Shown here one piece after another: positions 1-9,117 of a stretch of 64,000 bases of DNA (the first letter of the stretch is position 1; each line of letters begins with the position of its first letter). The notes under the pieces were generated by a model. It ran no database searches and was not told the DNA's origin. It saw only the letters and a program-made list of their open reading frames with translations. The stretch is taken from contig NZ_CP007453.1 of the NCBI RefSeq assembly GCF_000597865.1, positions 744,001-808,000 of the forward strand, written 5' to 3'. This DNA comes from Peptoclostridium acidaminophilum DSM 3953 (GTDB lineage Bacteria > Bacillota > Clostridia > Peptostreptococcales > Peptostreptococcaceae). The translations under genes and the position numbers were made by a program.

Positions 1-243
1 TATTCCTAAAATTATGGGCACTAGGCCGAGCAGACCTATGTATTCAAGTGGAAAAACCGACATGCCTGCGGCCGCAATCATGCTCACGGTTGTTAATGCC
101 GCTATGCCAACAAGCTGCCCTTTGTATATGTCGCTGCTCCGCAGGCTACTTCCTGCTTGTGTGAAAAGTAGCATTATTACGAAAAGATCGTCAATATTTG
201 TGCTTATAAACGCTATTGCCGCAGCTAAAGCTGTTTCCATCAT
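1..243 (-). CDS. CadD-family cadmium/cation transporter (partial, N-terminal 81 residues)
   Basis: The reading frame starts at an ATG at 243 behind a GGGAG ribosome site and runs off the window at base 1, so only the N-terminus is seen. The first helix carries the segment STNIDDLFVIMLLF, which matches the N-terminus of CadD-type transporters, where an Asn-Asp-Asp pair lies in membrane helix 1; a second hydrophobic helix follows. Family members are small integral membrane proteins linked to cadmium resistance or export of other cations. Substrate is not decidable from this fragment. The opposite-strand frame at 14-262 is a shadow of this gene. Confidence 0.75.
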   Translation of the reverse strand, partial: MMETALAAAIAFISTNIDDLFVIMLLFTQAGSSLRSSDIYKGQLVGIAALTTVSMIAAAGMSVFPLEYIGLLGLVPIILGI

Positions 244-363
244 ATTTGTGCTCCCGATTTGAATTTTCATCATTATCATTTAAGAATTTTCAATGCCATT
301 CCTATTGTACATTATTTTTCTTCGACGTACATCTTAATCAAGATATACAAAACCAGAATACGC

Positions 364-398
364 AAAAAGACTGAAAAGCTAAGAAATGCTCTTCAGTC
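364..398 (-). terminator. Rho-independent terminator of the chemoreceptor gene
   Basis: Stem GACTGAA/TTCAGTC (369-375 with 392-398), extended by AGC/GCT inside, followed on the minus strand by a run of five T. It lies just downstream of the chemoreceptor stop codon. Confidence 0.75.
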
Positions 399-405
399 CC
401 TTGGA

Positions 406-2136
406 TTATTCTATATTGAATTTTGCCAATTCATTCTGCAGATTGACAGCTAGTTCCCTGGTTCTGTTTGCGCTTGCGGTAACCTGTTCTGAAGCAGCCA
501 GCTGCTCTTCTGCAGCAGCAGAAACCTCCTGAGTACTGGCCGACGCCTCCTCAGCCATTGCAGCTATATTTTCAACCATGTCAACTATGACATTCTTACT
601 GTTTTCCATTTCTCTCGTTTCCGTATCGATTCTTCCAACCTGCTCCCTTATTGACTCAATGGAAGTTGATATGGACTGGAATATCTTTTCCGTTTCAGCT
701 ACAGACATATCTTGATCCTTAAGGCTCGCAGCTGTATGCTTCATAGCCTCGGCCGCATTCCTTGCCTGAGCTTGGACATTCTCTATCAGATTTTTTATAT
801 TCTCTGCTTCGTGTGAAGACTGCTCTGCAAGCTTTCTAATCTCCTCCGCAACAACCGCAAAGCCCCTGCCGTGCTCGCCCGCTCTGGCTGCCTCTATTGA
901 AGCGTTGAGTGCAAGCAGGTTTGTCTGGTCAGCTATAGCGTTTATCGCTTCTGTTATTGCTCCAATCTTTTCTGCCACCGCATTAATCTTTGTAACCGTC
1001 TCATCGGCCTGTCCCACTGAATCTTTGGTGTCCGCCGCCTTTTCCAGAAGCACCTGCATCGTTTCTACGCCTGTAGCGTTGAGGCTGTCCATCTGCGCCG
1101 ACATATCACCCATATGCTCTATGGCCTGCGCTACGACGTCAATTTTCACAGAAAGATCGTTCACGCTTGACACGCTGCTTTCCAAATTCTCAGCCTGGCT
1201 CGACGTGCTCGCAGCAATCTGATCCATAGCCTGGGCTATCTCATTAGTTGTGCTTGAAGACTGTTTTGACATAGCCGCAAGGTCATTCGAGGATAACAGA
1301 AGCTCCTTTGAAGTATCCCTGACCTCATACATAAGATTCCTTACCTCTTTTTGCATCTTGTCGATCGCACCTGCAAATGCTCCAAGTTCGTCCGGCCTTT
1401 TAAGGAACTTATCCGGAACATCCTTTGTATAATCTCCGTCCTCAATTTGTCCAGATAGTGCTACTATCGGCCTTGTTATCGAGTTGCCTATCCATATGGC
1501 AGCAGCTATACCTGCTGCTAATGCAAGCAAGGACAGCATTACAATCTTCCACATGAGCTCAGCAGAGAACTCATCGGCCAGAGCTATAATCTCATCCTTT
1601 GGTACTCCAACAAAAAGCAATCCTATGACCTGCCCGCTCGGGTCCTCTATCGGATCATATGCTGCAATATGCTCCTTTCCGAGTATCTCGCAAGCACCTA
1701 CATATGTATTTCCAGCTACTGCACTTGAGTATGCCGCGCTGTCTGTTCCAAGCATTTTGCCCACTGCCCTTGCGCCCTGCTCGTCAATCACATTCGTTGA
1801 TATTCGTTCAAAGTCGTCACCCTTCTTTACAAATATCGTCACCTTGTCGCCTAGTTTTTCACCTGCAGCATCGACCATCGCAAAATTGTCCCTTACCTCA
1901 GTTCCGCTTGCATCGTAAAGCTCTCCATCCTTGAGTGTTAGCTCTCCATGGTATTTTTCCATATATACGTGTGCCGATTCTATATCGGCATTAACCTTTT
2001 CAGTCGCCATATTGTCTATGACACTAAAAATGCTCTTCGACGACTCCATTATTGCGAATATGCCCAACAGCGAGCATGATAGCAGAAGGGCTATCGAAAT
2101 ATAGGCTACTATTTTTGATTTGATGCTTTTCATCAT
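406..2136 (-). CDS. Methyl-accepting chemotaxis protein with periplasmic Cache-type sensor
   Basis: A 576-residue transmembrane chemoreceptor. An N-terminal membrane helix (about 9-30) is followed by an extracytoplasmic single-Cache-like region (about 35-195; it contains the typical [19 protein letters not shown] stretch), a second helix (about 195-217), a HAMP region, and a long cytoplasmic coiled-coil signalling domain with the near-invariant hairpin tip ([18 protein letters not shown]) that binds CheA/CheW. Start is the first of two ATG codons, 8 bases after GAGGTG. It is monocistronic, with its own terminator at 364-398. The ligand is unknown. No chemotaxis kinase genes are in the window, so it must feed a distant che cluster. 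Confidence 0.95.
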   Translation of the reverse strand: MMKSIKSKIVAYISIALLLSCSLLGIFAIMESSKSIFSVIDNMATEKVNADIESAHVYMEKYHGELTLKDGELYDASGTEVRDNFAMVDAAGEKLGDKVTIFVKKGDDFERISTNVIDEQGARAVGKMLGTDSAAYSSAVAGNTYVGACEILGKEHIAAYDPIEDPSGQVIGLLFVGVPKDEIIALADEFSAELMWKIVMLSLLALAAGIAAAIWIGNSITRPIVALSGQIEDGDYTKDVPDKFLKRPDELGAFAGAIDKMQKEVRNLMYEVRDTSKELLLSSNDLAAMSKQSSSTTNEIAQAMDQIAASTSSQAENLESSVSSVNDLSVKIDVVAQAIEHMGDMSAQMDSLNATGVETMQVLLEKAADTKDSVGQADETVTKINAVAEKIGAITEAINAIADQTNLLALNASIEAARAGEHGRGFAVVAEEIRKLAEQSSHEAENIKNLIENVQAQARNAAEAMKHTAASLKDQDMSVAETEKIFQSISTSIESIREQVGRIDTETREMENSKNVIVDMVENIAAMAEEASASTQEVSAAAEEQLAASEQVTASANRTRELAVNLQNELAKFNIE

Positions 2137-2321
2137 GAAAAAATCACCTCTTCTAGTTTATTGCATGTCAGCCCATAGTTGTCGGATTCACCTTATTAGC
2201 TTTTACTTGTTTAATGATTTTTTGTTTTTATTGTTATGTTTTCGACATTCTCTATAAATCATATCAGCCGCACCTTCTGTTGTAAACCCTGTAATCTCAT
2301 TATTTTGCTGCTATATGCATA

Positions 2322-2359
2322 ATAAAACCCCGGACACTGTTTTTCAACCATGCCCAGGG
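2322..2359 (-). terminator. Terminator of the flavodoxin-like gene
   Basis: Minus-strand stem CCCTGGGCA/TGTCCGGGG (2351-2359 with 2328-2336, with two G-U pairs) followed by TTTTATT. It lies 46 bases past the flavodoxin stop. Confidence 0.6.
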
Positions 2360-2404
2360 CTACCTATTCATTGCTGTCTGTTGCTTTTGTTCATAACTAT
2401 ATGC

Positions 2405-2932
2405 TTATTCCCTTAACACCTCTAGTATAGGCTCTATGGTATTCCTGTCTGTAAAATCAACCGGGTGCTCAAAAGCCTCCAGCATGCCCCTGTCATCCTC
2501 GCTCATAGCTGCCGGATCTTTCCTTTTCAGAATATGTCTCATGAGCTTCATTGCCAAACCCTCCATCACCTTTAGCTTTCCGAGATCAAAACCTCCCCTC
2601 ATGTAAAAAAAGCCTATCGACTCAAGCTCCTCGGCTGTGAAGTTCTTGTCTTTTACAACCTTTATTACATCCTCCCTGGCAGGCGACAAGCCTGTGGCGA
2701 AAACTATTACCTTCTTGCCCTTAAGCGCCGGCAGATTGTTCTTTATCAATTTTATGCCGTTTATTCCCACGGCATATATCCCTCCGCCGTATATGACATT
2801 GTCGTAAGAGCCAAACTGCTCCTTCTTGAAATTTTCGGCCTCTAACAAGTCAGCCGAAATAGCTTGAGCCAACCACTCAGCGTATTTTTTCGTGTATCCG
2901 GATTTGGACTTGTAGATCACTACGCTCTTCAA
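2405..2932 (-). CDS. Flavodoxin-domain protein (protoporphyrinogen-oxidase/HemG-like)
   Basis: A protein of about 175 residues beginning VVIYKSKSGYTKKYAEWLAQAI, the FMN-phosphate loop of flavodoxin-like proteins (hydrophobic strand, then S-K-S-G-Y-T). A second glycine-rich loop (VIYGGGIYAVG) and a third (VIFATGLSPA) fit the FMN-binding flavodoxin fold. The flavodoxin-domain family that includes HemG has this length. The start is most likely the TTG at 2932, six bases after GGAGGTG; the ATG at 2956 lies upstream of that ribosome site. Its electron partner is not evident, and heme synthesis is not implied by the neighbours. Confidence 0.8.
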   Translation of the reverse strand: MKSVVIYKSKSGYTKKYAEWLAQAISADLLEAENFKKEQFGSYDNVIYGGGIYAVGINGIKLIKNNLPALKGKKVIVFATGLSPAREDVIKVVKDKNFTAEELESIGFFYMRGGFDLGKLKVMEGLAMKLMRHILKRKDPAAMSEDDRGMLEAFEHPVDFTDRNTIEPILEVLRE

Positions 2933-3202
2933 AAAAACACCTCCTACATTAAGCACCTTTAATATAATTTATTTATTGTTATCTGTATTACATTATTGTA
3001 TTACATTATAAAAATATTTCTTAATATCTGAAATCTGAAATTCATAATATATATACCTTTGTTCAGCCATCATCTATCAGATTTGTAAAAATCATTTTCT
3101 ACATAGTTCATTTGCAAACTGTAGTTTCCATCAGGGATAAATGAGTATAAATATTATAGTAAAAGCCCATGTAATATTGATTATCAAAGGAGGATCCTTG
3201 CA

Positions 3203-4609
3203 ATGAATGAAAACATCAAATCCATGTGCGACCACCTGAGAGAGCAAGCGGAGGACTATGCTCTAATGGAGCAGGCAAAGGAATATGCGCTCGAATATAT
3301 GCGGGGAGTACAGGACAGATCCGTTTTCCCTAATGATGAAACAATATCCAACCTTGAGGTTTTCAGGGAATCCCTGAATGACGAGCCGTCGGATCCATAT
3401 GATGTCATAAGGATACTTCACGAATTCGGCTCCCCGGCAACAGTGGCTCAGACGGGAGGGCGCTATTTCGGCTTCGTGTGCGGAGGCATAGCTCCGGCCG
3501 CACTTGCCGCAAAATGGATTTCTGACACATGGGACCAGAATGCTGGAATGTATGTCATGTCGCCTGTCGCCGGAGTAATCGAGGACGTATGCGAAAAGTG
3601 GCTGGTAGAACTGCTCGGTCTGCCGGGAGGAACGGCAGCCGGATTCGTTGGCGGCAGCTGTACAGCTACGCTTTGCGCCCTTGCAGCCGGCCGGAACAGT
3701 CTTCTGGATCAGCTGGGCTATGATGTGAGCAAAAAAGGACTTTTCGGAGCTCCTGAAATCAAGGTGGTGCTTGGCGAAGGAGCCCATTCGACAATATACA
3801 AGGCTCTTTCAATACTCGGTCTTGGAAGCGAACGCATAATAACGGTCCCAACCGACGAGCAGGGCAGAATACGAGCCTATGCGGTTCCCGAGCTTGACAC
3901 CCGAACACTTCTGATACTCCAGGCAGGCAACGTCAATTCCGGAGCGTATGATGATTTTGCTGCTCTCTGCAAAAAAGCCAGGGAAGCAGGGGCATGGATC
4001 CATATTGACGGTGCTTTCGGGCTATGGGCGGCAGCTTCCAAGAGGCTCGGACATCTTGTAAAAGGCGCTGAGCTTGCCGACTCCTGGTCAATTGACGCCC
4101 ACAAGACCCTCAACGCGCCTTACGACAACGGTATTGTCTTCTGCCGCAACAGAGATGCCTTGGTTAACGCCCTTCAAATGAGCGGCTCTTACATCGTATA
4201 CAGCGAAAACCGCGACGGCATGATATACACACTGGACATGTCAAGAAGGGGAAGGATATTCGAGCTTTGGGCCACACTTAAATCCCTAGGAAAAAAAGGA
4301 ACGGAAGAGCTGGTAGACGATTTGCATGACAAGGCGGTTTATTTCGCTGCTGCCCTCAGGGACAATGGCTTTCAGATCAAGAATGACGTGTGCTTCAACC
4401 AGATTCTGTTGTCTCTTGGAGATTCGGATTCGACAGAAAAGGCCCTGAAGCTAGTCCAGGATTCCGGAGAGTGCTGGTGCGGAGGCTCAAAATGGGAAGG
4501 CCAGTCAGTCATCAGAGTAAGCGTGTGCTCTTACCGCACAACATATGAAGATATTGATCGCTCAGTGGCCGCGTTTGCTGCGGCCAAAGAAAAGGCGCTC
4601 TCTAAGTAG
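3203..4609 (+). CDS. Group II pyridoxal-phosphate-dependent amino-acid decarboxylase
   Basis: A 468-residue protein of the glutamate/aromatic amino acid decarboxylase family (fold type I). Visible hallmarks are the substrate-binding region with GGRYFGFVCGG, a glycine-rich phosphate-binding segment (GFVGGSCTAT), the strand IHIDGAFGLWA whose Asp contacts the PLP pyridine nitrogen, and the Schiff-base lysine in SIDAHKTLNAPYD (Lys about 303). The start has AAAGGAGGATCC 5' of ATG. It is a single-gene unit ending in a strong terminator. The substrate (glutamate, tyrosine, tryptophan or other) cannot be read from the sequence; some members act as aldehyde synthases or lyases. Confidence 0.9.
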   Translation: MNENIKSMCDHLREQAEDYALMEQAKEYALEYMRGVQDRSVFPNDETISNLEVFRESLNDEPSDPYDVIRILHEFGSPATVAQTGGRYFGFVCGGIAPAALAAKWISDTWDQNAGMYVMSPVAGVIEDVCEKWLVELLGLPGGTAAGFVGGSCTATLCALAAGRNSLLDQLGYDVSKKGLFGAPEIKVVLGEGAHSTIYKALSILGLGSERIITVPTDEQGRIRAYAVPELDTRTLLILQAGNVNSGAYDDFAALCKKAREAGAWIHIDGAFGLWAAASKRLGHLVKGAELADSWSIDAHKTLNAPYDNGIVFCRNRDALVNALQMSGSYIVYSENRDGMIYTLDMSRRGRIFELWATLKSLGKKGTEELVDDLHDKAVYFAAALRDNGFQIKNDVCFNQILLSLGDSDSTEKALKLVQDSGECWCGGSKWEGQSVIRVSVCSYRTTYEDIDRSVAAFAAAKEKALSK

Positions 4610-4673
4610 AAACAGGAACTATGCATGTCTTAGGCTCATCCAAATAATTGTCATTTTAATTCAAACATTATTA

Positions 4674-4703
4674 AAGCGTGTCACTTAGACACGCTTATTT
4701 TTT
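4674..4703 (+). terminator. Terminator of the decarboxylase gene
   Basis: Perfect 9-bp stem AAGCGTGTC/GACACGCTT with a 5-base loop, followed by ATTTTTTT. Confidence 0.9.
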
Positions 4704-4915
4704 TGCTTTCCAACGAGAAAAAAGAGCCTATATCAAGGCTCCTCCATTAAAAGTTCAGCTGTTTTTATCGATATTAGGGCGAGAATACTCCCACCTCTTT
4801 AGGTGGGGGATGAATCGCCTAATATCTTTCAAGTTATGTTTTTTGTATCTGCTCCATGGGTATACACATAATAGTAGCAATTAGTCTTATATGTCACACA
4901 AGGAGGTGAAAAACA

Positions 4916-6037
4916 ATGTTGGTCAATAAGGCATACAAATTCCGCATATATCCGAATAGCCGCCAACGAGAACTAATAGCCAAAACAATAGGCTGTAGCC
5001 GCTTTGTATTCAACCACTTTCTAAATGCTTGGAATGATGCCTATAAGCAAACAGGCAAGGGTATGACATACAACACTTGTTCGGCTCAAATGACTTTGCT
5101 CAAAAAAGAGCTTGTATGGCTCAAAGAAGTAGACAGCATAGCCCTGCAATCTTCTCTAAAAAACCTTAGCGATGCCTTTGACCGATTCTTCAAGAAGCAA
5201 AACGATGCTCCACGCTTCAAGTCTAAAAGAAACAAGGTGCAGTCATACACTACAAAATTCACCAATGGCAACATAGCTGTAGCAGGCAACAAAATCAAAC
5301 TGCCTAAGCTTGGGCTTGTTCGTTTCGCTAAGTCCAAAGAAGTTGAAGGCAGGATTCTGAGTGCCACTGTAAGGCGTAATCCATCGGGCAAATATTTTGT
5401 ATCTGTGCTTGCTGAAACAAAGGTGCAAGAGCTGCCCAAGTCTGATTTCTCATGCGGAATAGATGTCGGGCTAAAAGACTTCGTCATACTTTCAGATGGC
5501 ACAGTATTCGAGAATCCCAAGTTCTTCAGAACGCTTGAAGCCAAGCTTGCAAGAGAACAACGCATACTATCAAGGCGCACTAAGTTCTCAAACAATTGGC
5601 ACAAGCAAAGAGTCAAAGTTGCAAGACTTCATGAGCATATCGCCAATGCACGGGCTGACTACCTGCATAAAATCTCTACCGATATAGTCAAAAACCACGA
5701 CATCATCGGCATAGAAGATTTGCAGGTAAGCAACATGCTAAAGAATCATAAACTTGCAAAGGCAATATCCGAGGTGTCTTGGGCGCAATTTAGGACTATG
5801 CTTGAATATAAAGCGAACTGGTACGGCAAACAAGTCGTTGCTGTTGCTAAGAACTTCGCTTCAAGTCAACTATGCTCTGATTGCGGTTACAAGAACAAAG
5901 ACGTTAAGAATCTCTCTGTTAGAGAGTGGACTTGCCCTGAATGCGGCGCAAATCACGACAGGGACCTTAACGCAAGCATAAATCTTAAAAACGAAGCCCT
6001 AAGGCTTCTAACCGTGGGGACCACGGGGTTAGCCTAA
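4916..6037 (+). CDS. tnpB: TnpB, RNA-guided RuvC-like nuclease of IS605 family
   Basis: A 373-residue OrfB/TnpB protein, full length for the family. N-terminal helix-turn-helix ([24 protein letters not shown]), central wedge/REC region, then a split RuvC domain. The first catalytic Asp is in [13 protein letters not shown], the Glu in [11 protein letters not shown], and the last Asp in [13 protein letters not shown] four-Cys zinc ribbon (CSDCGYK...CPECG) sits between the latter two. All three acidic residues are kept, so the nuclease looks intact. Start ATG follows AAGGAGGTGAAAAACA. TnpB proteins are guided by an RNA from the element's right end and cut at the donor site, aiding transposon maintenance. 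Confidence 0.95.
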   Translation: MLVNKAYKFRIYPNSRQRELIAKTIGCSRFVFNHFLNAWNDAYKQTGKGMTYNTCSAQMTLLKKELVWLKEVDSIALQSSLKNLSDAFDRFFKKQNDAPRFKSKRNKVQSYTTKFTNGNIAVAGNKIKLPKLGLVRFAKSKEVEGRILSATVRRNPSGKYFVSVLAETKVQELPKSDFSCGIDVGLKDFVILSDGTVFENPKFFRTLEAKLAREQRILSRRTKFSNNWHKQRVKVARLHEHIANARADYLHKISTDIVKNHDIIGIEDLQVSNMLKNHKLAKAISEVSWAQFRTMLEYKANWYGKQVVAVAKNFASSQLCSDCGYKNKDVKNLSVREWTCPECGANHDRDLNASINLKNEALRLLTVGTTGLA

Positions 6038-6107
6038 TAATAAACTGCCCGCTAGGGCGGTGTTCTTAGGAATCTCCCACTTCAAGCCGTCAGGTTAAGT
6101 GGGGGTA
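5960..6107 (+). ncRNA. Candidate omega/reRNA at the element's right end
   Basis: TnpB guide RNAs are known to overlap the 3' end of tnpB and to end at the right transposon boundary. Here the stretch after the zinc ribbon codons contains paired segments (GCCCGCTAGGGCGG at 6047-6060 and the 6076-6103 hairpin). Placement is by analogy; RNA ends are not visible in the sequence. Confidence 0.35.
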
Positions 6108-6109
6108 GT

Positions 6110-6646
6110 TCAATGCAAATCATCCGCCGTATTGTATATTTGTACCTTCTCATCAGCGCTAAGAGTCTTTTCCGTAACATATGCAATCAACGCTATTATC
6201 GGAAGGTTAATTAGCAATCGAGTAATCATGAAATCCCATCCCAGGGAAGACGCCTCAAACAGCAGGAGCGGAATTTTTGTCGTAGACCATGCGCCTATGA
6301 ATATGAGCACGTTCGAAAGCTTGCTACCCTTTTTAAGGAGCACTCCCGCTATCGGGAATGCCGCATATAGAGGCCCTGCGGCGGCAGATCCAAGAAGAAA
6401 GGCGAGTCCCACTCCCATAACTCCGGACCTTTCACCCATGAGCTTTATCATGGCCTCTCTTTCGACCCAAACATCAAGAAGACCAAGCATCACAAAAATC
6501 GGCGGCAGTACGGACAGCATCTCAAGCACGTTGTTCCATGTTATGCTGAGCGATTTTTGGCCCACCACAGGATTCAATGCCAAAAGCGCCATATTTACGG
6601 CAGCCAGAACAAAGAAGAATCTATACCTTTTAGCTATTTTTATCAT
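6110..6646 (-). CDS. Half-size permease, second subunit (DUF318/ArsP-like family)
   Basis: A 178-residue membrane protein with four or five predicted helices. The motif region GSAAAGPLYAAFPIAGVLLKKG corresponds to the paired segment IPGFVAFPLASALLKNG in the adjacent gene. The COG0701-type permease family has two such homologous halves in one chain; here they are two overlapping genes (four-base overlap with the upstream gene), so the product is probably a heteromer. Substrate is unknown; relatives move arsenicals or other small solutes. The stop codon is only two bases from the right end of the IS605-type element, so the last residues may have been altered by the insertion. Confidence 0.75.
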   Translation of the reverse strand: MIKIAKRYRFFFVLAAVNMALLALNPVVGQKSLSITWNNVLEMLSVLPPIFVMLGLLDVWVEREAMIKLMGERSGVMGVGLAFLLGSAAAGPLYAAFPIAGVLLKKGSKLSNVLIFIGAWSTTKIPLLLFEASSLGWDFMITRLLINLPIIALIAYVTEKTLSADEKVQIYNTADDLH

Positions 6647-7122
6647 CCTATTACCACCCCTATGACCGCCGCTATCGCGAATGAAAATCCAAAAGCAAGC
6701 AGGTTTCGCGTTAAGGTCGCCTTTCTTCCGAAGTATTTCATCTCAAGAGGTATTGTGACAATTCCGACCATCATCAATGTGGATACGAAAACTGCAATCT
6801 GCATGAAGCCAGCTCCATTCTTGAGCAGAGCTGACGCTAGTGGAAATGCCACAAAACCTGGTATTAGAGTGATTGAACCGATTATCGAAGCCATTATCAT
6901 GCCAAGCCAACCCGACTCGTTTCCAATAAGCCTCGAAATGGTAGCCGGACTAAGCACGGCAAGCATTATACCTATGATTATTATTATTGTAAGAAACTGC
7001 GGAAGTATATTCTCAAACGACTTCCAGGCTTTTTTAAGCGCCATTTTTGTCTTTTTTCTATCTTTTGCAAATGAAACAGCAAGCAGCACAATGGCCATAG
7101 CATAGAATATTTTTGTTATCAT
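6643..7122 (-). CDS. Half-size permease, first subunit (DUF318/ArsP-like family)
   Basis: A 159-residue protein with about four membrane helices and a cytoplasmic N-terminal basic segment (KDRKKTKMALKKAWKS). It contains the family segment ITLIPGFVAFPLASALLKNG. ATG is preceded by GGGAGG. It is translationally coupled to the second half-permease (ATGA-type overlap at 6643-6646). The pair is transcribed divergently from a Crp/Fnr regulator across a 275-bp spacer with two inverted repeats, suggesting control by that regulator (inference). Confidence 0.75.
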   Translation of the reverse strand: MITKIFYAMAIVLLAVSFAKDRKKTKMALKKAWKSFENILPQFLTIIIIIGIMLAVLSPATISRLIGNESGWLGMIMASIIGSITLIPGFVAFPLASALLKNGAGFMQIAVFVSTLMMVGIVTIPLEMKYFGRKATLTRNLLAFGFSFAIAAVIGVVIG

Positions 7123-7165
7123 AGTTCCTCCCTTTCAAATCTTTATACAGATGGTGTACGTACAT

Positions 7166-7191
7166 ACCGCCCATACCCCTCGGTGGTATAA
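7166..7191. promoter_or_regulatory. Inverted repeat upstream of the permease pair
   Basis: ATACCGCC...GGTGGTAT, 8-bp arms with one G-T pair, about 45-70 bases upstream of the permease start. It could be an operator or a leader hairpin; function is unproven. Confidence 0.35.
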
Positions 7192-7352
7192 GTTTATCAT
7201 TTAATCTTTCTGTTTTCAAGTCCTGCAAAACTAAACTGCACAAAATTGACAGTGTGGTTTAATTCTCATTTTCTATAGCCTAATTCTTTGTGTTGTAAAT
7301 TCCTCATTCATATTTTCTTGACTTTATAATATAATAATTCATAGCCAATTAC

Positions 7353-7368
7353 AGTTACCGCGGTAACT
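7353..7368. promoter_or_regulatory. 16-bp perfect palindrome, likely Crp/Fnr-type operator
   Basis: AGTTACCGCGGTAACT sits 18 bases before the ribosome site of the Crp/Fnr gene and just downstream of an AT-rich promoter-like stretch (TTGACT at 7319, TATAAT at 7325). The position suggests autorepression and control of the divergent permease operon (inference). Confidence 0.5.
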
Positions 7369-7397
7369 AATTTGATTTTTTTTAGAGGAGGATAAGA

Positions 7398-8075
7398 ATG
7401 GATGCAAAAATACAGAAATTAATCCCTGTAATACAGGCCTCAAGCCTATTTTCAGGTTTTTCTCCTAAGGAGCTCTCTTCACTTTTTGAGACCGGCACAT
7501 ATTCAATATCCAACTATCCCAAAAACAACATAATTCATTTCGAAAGCGAAAAGTGCCAAACTCTGGACATAATACTGGACGGCGAGATTATAATACAAAG
7601 AATAGACGAAAACGGAAACGCTCTGACTATTGTTGATTTTCGTCCGGGCGACAGCCTGGGAGGCAACCTGCTTTTTTCAAGAAACCCCTTCTATCCCATG
7701 ACTGTCATTTCAAAGACTGATGCAACGATACTACAAATAAAAAAAGAGCTTGTTCTCAAGCTCTGCCAGTCTGATATGAATTTTTTGCTTGAGTTCTTGT
7801 CGTGCATTTCCGACAAGACCACCATACTAACAAATAAAATCAAGACAATATCCTTAAAGTCCATAAGAAGCTCCGTAATAGACTTTTTAAGATACGAATA
7901 TTTCCTGCAAAAAAACACCCGCATAATGCTTGGAATGAGCAAGAAGGAGCTGGCTGAAAGAATGGGCATACAGCGCACCTCCCTGTCTCGCGAGCTAGGT
8001 AAAATGCGGGCTGAAGGACTGATCGAATTCGATTCACATTCCATAACCATACTTGATTTAGACATCATCAGATAG
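7398..8075 (+). CDS. Crp/Fnr-family transcriptional regulator
   Basis: A 225-residue protein. The N-terminal cyclic-nucleotide-binding-like beta-barrel (about 15-130, with the PGDSLGGNLLFS turn) is followed by a dimer helix and a C-terminal winged helix-turn-helix whose recognition segment reads MSKKELAERMGIQRTSLSRELGKM. It has no N-terminal Cys cluster, so it is not an Fnr-type iron-sulfur oxygen sensor; the effector is unknown. ATG follows AGAGGAGGATAAGA. Its gene is divergent from the half-permease pair and overlaps the end of the small lipoprotein gene tail to tail by 8 bases. Confidence 0.9.
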   Translation: MDAKIQKLIPVIQASSLFSGFSPKELSSLFETGTYSISNYPKNNIIHFESEKCQTLDIILDGEIIIQRIDENGNALTIVDFRPGDSLGGNLLFSRNPFYPMTVISKTDATILQIKKELVLKLCQSDMNFLLEFLSCISDKTTILTNKIKTISLKSIRSSVIDFLRYEYFLQKNTRIMLGMSKKELAERMGIQRTSLSRELGKMRAEGLIEFDSHSITILDLDIIR

Positions 8076-8220
8076 TATTTTCTAAAAGCATGACCTTGTC
8101 CGCAGGTATTCGCACGGCTATGGGCTGCTGCTCCACCTCCGCTCCCTTTGCGCACGCCGCAAGCAGTGAACTTATCACAAGGAAAAACATGAGTATTGCA
8201 GTTGTTTTTATTCTTTTCAT
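8068..8220 (-). CDS. Small lipoprotein, 50 residues
   Basis: MKRIKTTAILMFFLVISSL then a lipobox (LAAC) at residues 20-23 and a 27-residue polar tail ending KVMLLENTI. AAGGAG lies 9 bases before the ATG, and the start is one base past the XdhC stop, so it is translationally coupled to xdhC. The length suggests either a genuine small lipoprotein or the surviving N-terminus of a larger solute-binding lipoprotein; no homologous remainder is visible downstream because the Crp/Fnr gene begins there on the other strand. Confidence 0.6.
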   Translation of the reverse strand: MKRIKTTAILMFFLVISSLLAACAKGAEVEQQPIAVRIPADKVMLLENTI

Positions 8221-8221
8221 A

Positions 8222-9046
8222 TTATATCGGCTCCTTGCTTATTGCCGGTCTGCTATCCTTCATATGCCTTATCTTTGCATCATGCTTTACCGCAACTATC
8301 TCCGCCATTATCCCAAGAGCTATCTCCTCCGGAGTTTCCCCGCCCGTGTCGATGCCTATTGGTGCATATACTTTTTCTAGTTCACTTTCTAAAATTCCTT
8401 TTTTAATCAATTTATCAAATACCATTGCCGTCTTTCTCCTGCTTCCTATCATCCCAATGTAAGCGGCATTTCTTCCAAGCAAGGCCTCGAGCGCCTGCTC
8501 GTCGTGGGAATGGCCTCTTGTTACTACCACCGCATAGCAATTCTCGTCTACAGGATAGCTGCGCAGGTTTTCAGCTATGTCACCCAGCACCAGCTCGTGA
8601 GCCTTCGGGAATCTCTCCCTGCTGCAGAACTCCTGCCTGTCCTCGAATATGGCAGTCTTAAAGCCCATTATCTGGGCTATTTCATAAAGTTTTAGGGCCA
8701 CATGGCCTCCACCAGCAATAAGAAGCCTGTTATCGGGTACAAAAACCTTTATAAACACTTGAGCCCTTCCGCCGCATATCATGTCGAGACTCTTTTCTTC
8801 CTCGGTAAGCTTGAAATCGTAATTCCTGCTCTCTCCATCTTCTATGCACTCAAGGGCATGCTTTATTGTCTCACGCTCTATAGCCCCGCCGCCTATCGTG
8901 CCTTCGGTCTCGCCTGAGCCCTTTATAACCATCATAGAGCCTTCCCCTCTGGGAGAAGAACCTTCGATCATTGTGATTATTGCCATTGCCGATTTTCTGC
9001 CGGCTTTGAGCTCTGCCGACACTATGTCAAGAAGCATATCTTCCAT
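8222..9046 (-). CDS. xdhC: XdhC/CoxI-family molybdenum hydroxylase maturation protein
   Basis: A 274-residue protein with an N-terminal XdhC/CoxI domain (GSSPRGEGSMMVI, IGGGAIE) and a C-terminal Rossmann domain (LLIAGGGHVALKLYEIA; GMIGSRRKT). XdhC binds molybdenum cofactor, promotes its sulfuration and hands it to xanthine-dehydrogenase-type enzymes. It lies on the same strand as the molybdenum hydroxylase operon at 10.2-14.8 kb but is separated from it by the radical SAM gene. The start has no strong ribosome site; the ATG three codons downstream is an alternative. Confidence 0.9.
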   Translation of the reverse strand: MEDMLLDIVSAELKAGRKSAMAIITMIEGSSPRGEGSMMVIKGSGETEGTIGGGAIERETIKHALECIEDGESRNYDFKLTEEEKSLDMICGGRAQVFIKVFVPDNRLLIAGGGHVALKLYEIAQIMGFKTAIFEDRQEFCSRERFPKAHELVLGDIAENLRSYPVDENCYAVVVTRGHSHDEQALEALLGRNAAYIGMIGSRRKTAMVFDKLIKKGILESELEKVYAPIGIDTGGETPEEIALGIMAEIVAVKHDAKIRHMKDSRPAISKEPI

Positions 9047-9117
9047 ATTTTAATTTTATATTCAGCAGATAAAGCCTGCATTGAGCAGCCACTTGCCGAA
9101 TCAATCCTCCTTTTATT

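Larger units (their letters stand above)
4774..6107 (+). mobile_element. IS200/IS605-superfamily element carrying only tnpB (IS1341-like)
   Basis: The left end holds an imperfect hairpin (outer arms TTAGGGCGA at 4774 and TCGCCTAA at 4815-4822, inner arms CCCACCT/AGGTGGG). The right end holds a second hairpin (CCCACTT 6076-6082 with AAGTGGG 6097-6103). Both are subterminal palindromes of the kind recognised by HUH transposase TnpA, and no tnpA gene is present. There is no target duplication, as expected for this superfamily. The right hairpin ends immediately before the stop codon of the neighbouring minus-strand permease gene (6110), so insertion occurred at its extreme 3' end. Exact cleavage sites are inferred. 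Confidence 0.8.
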
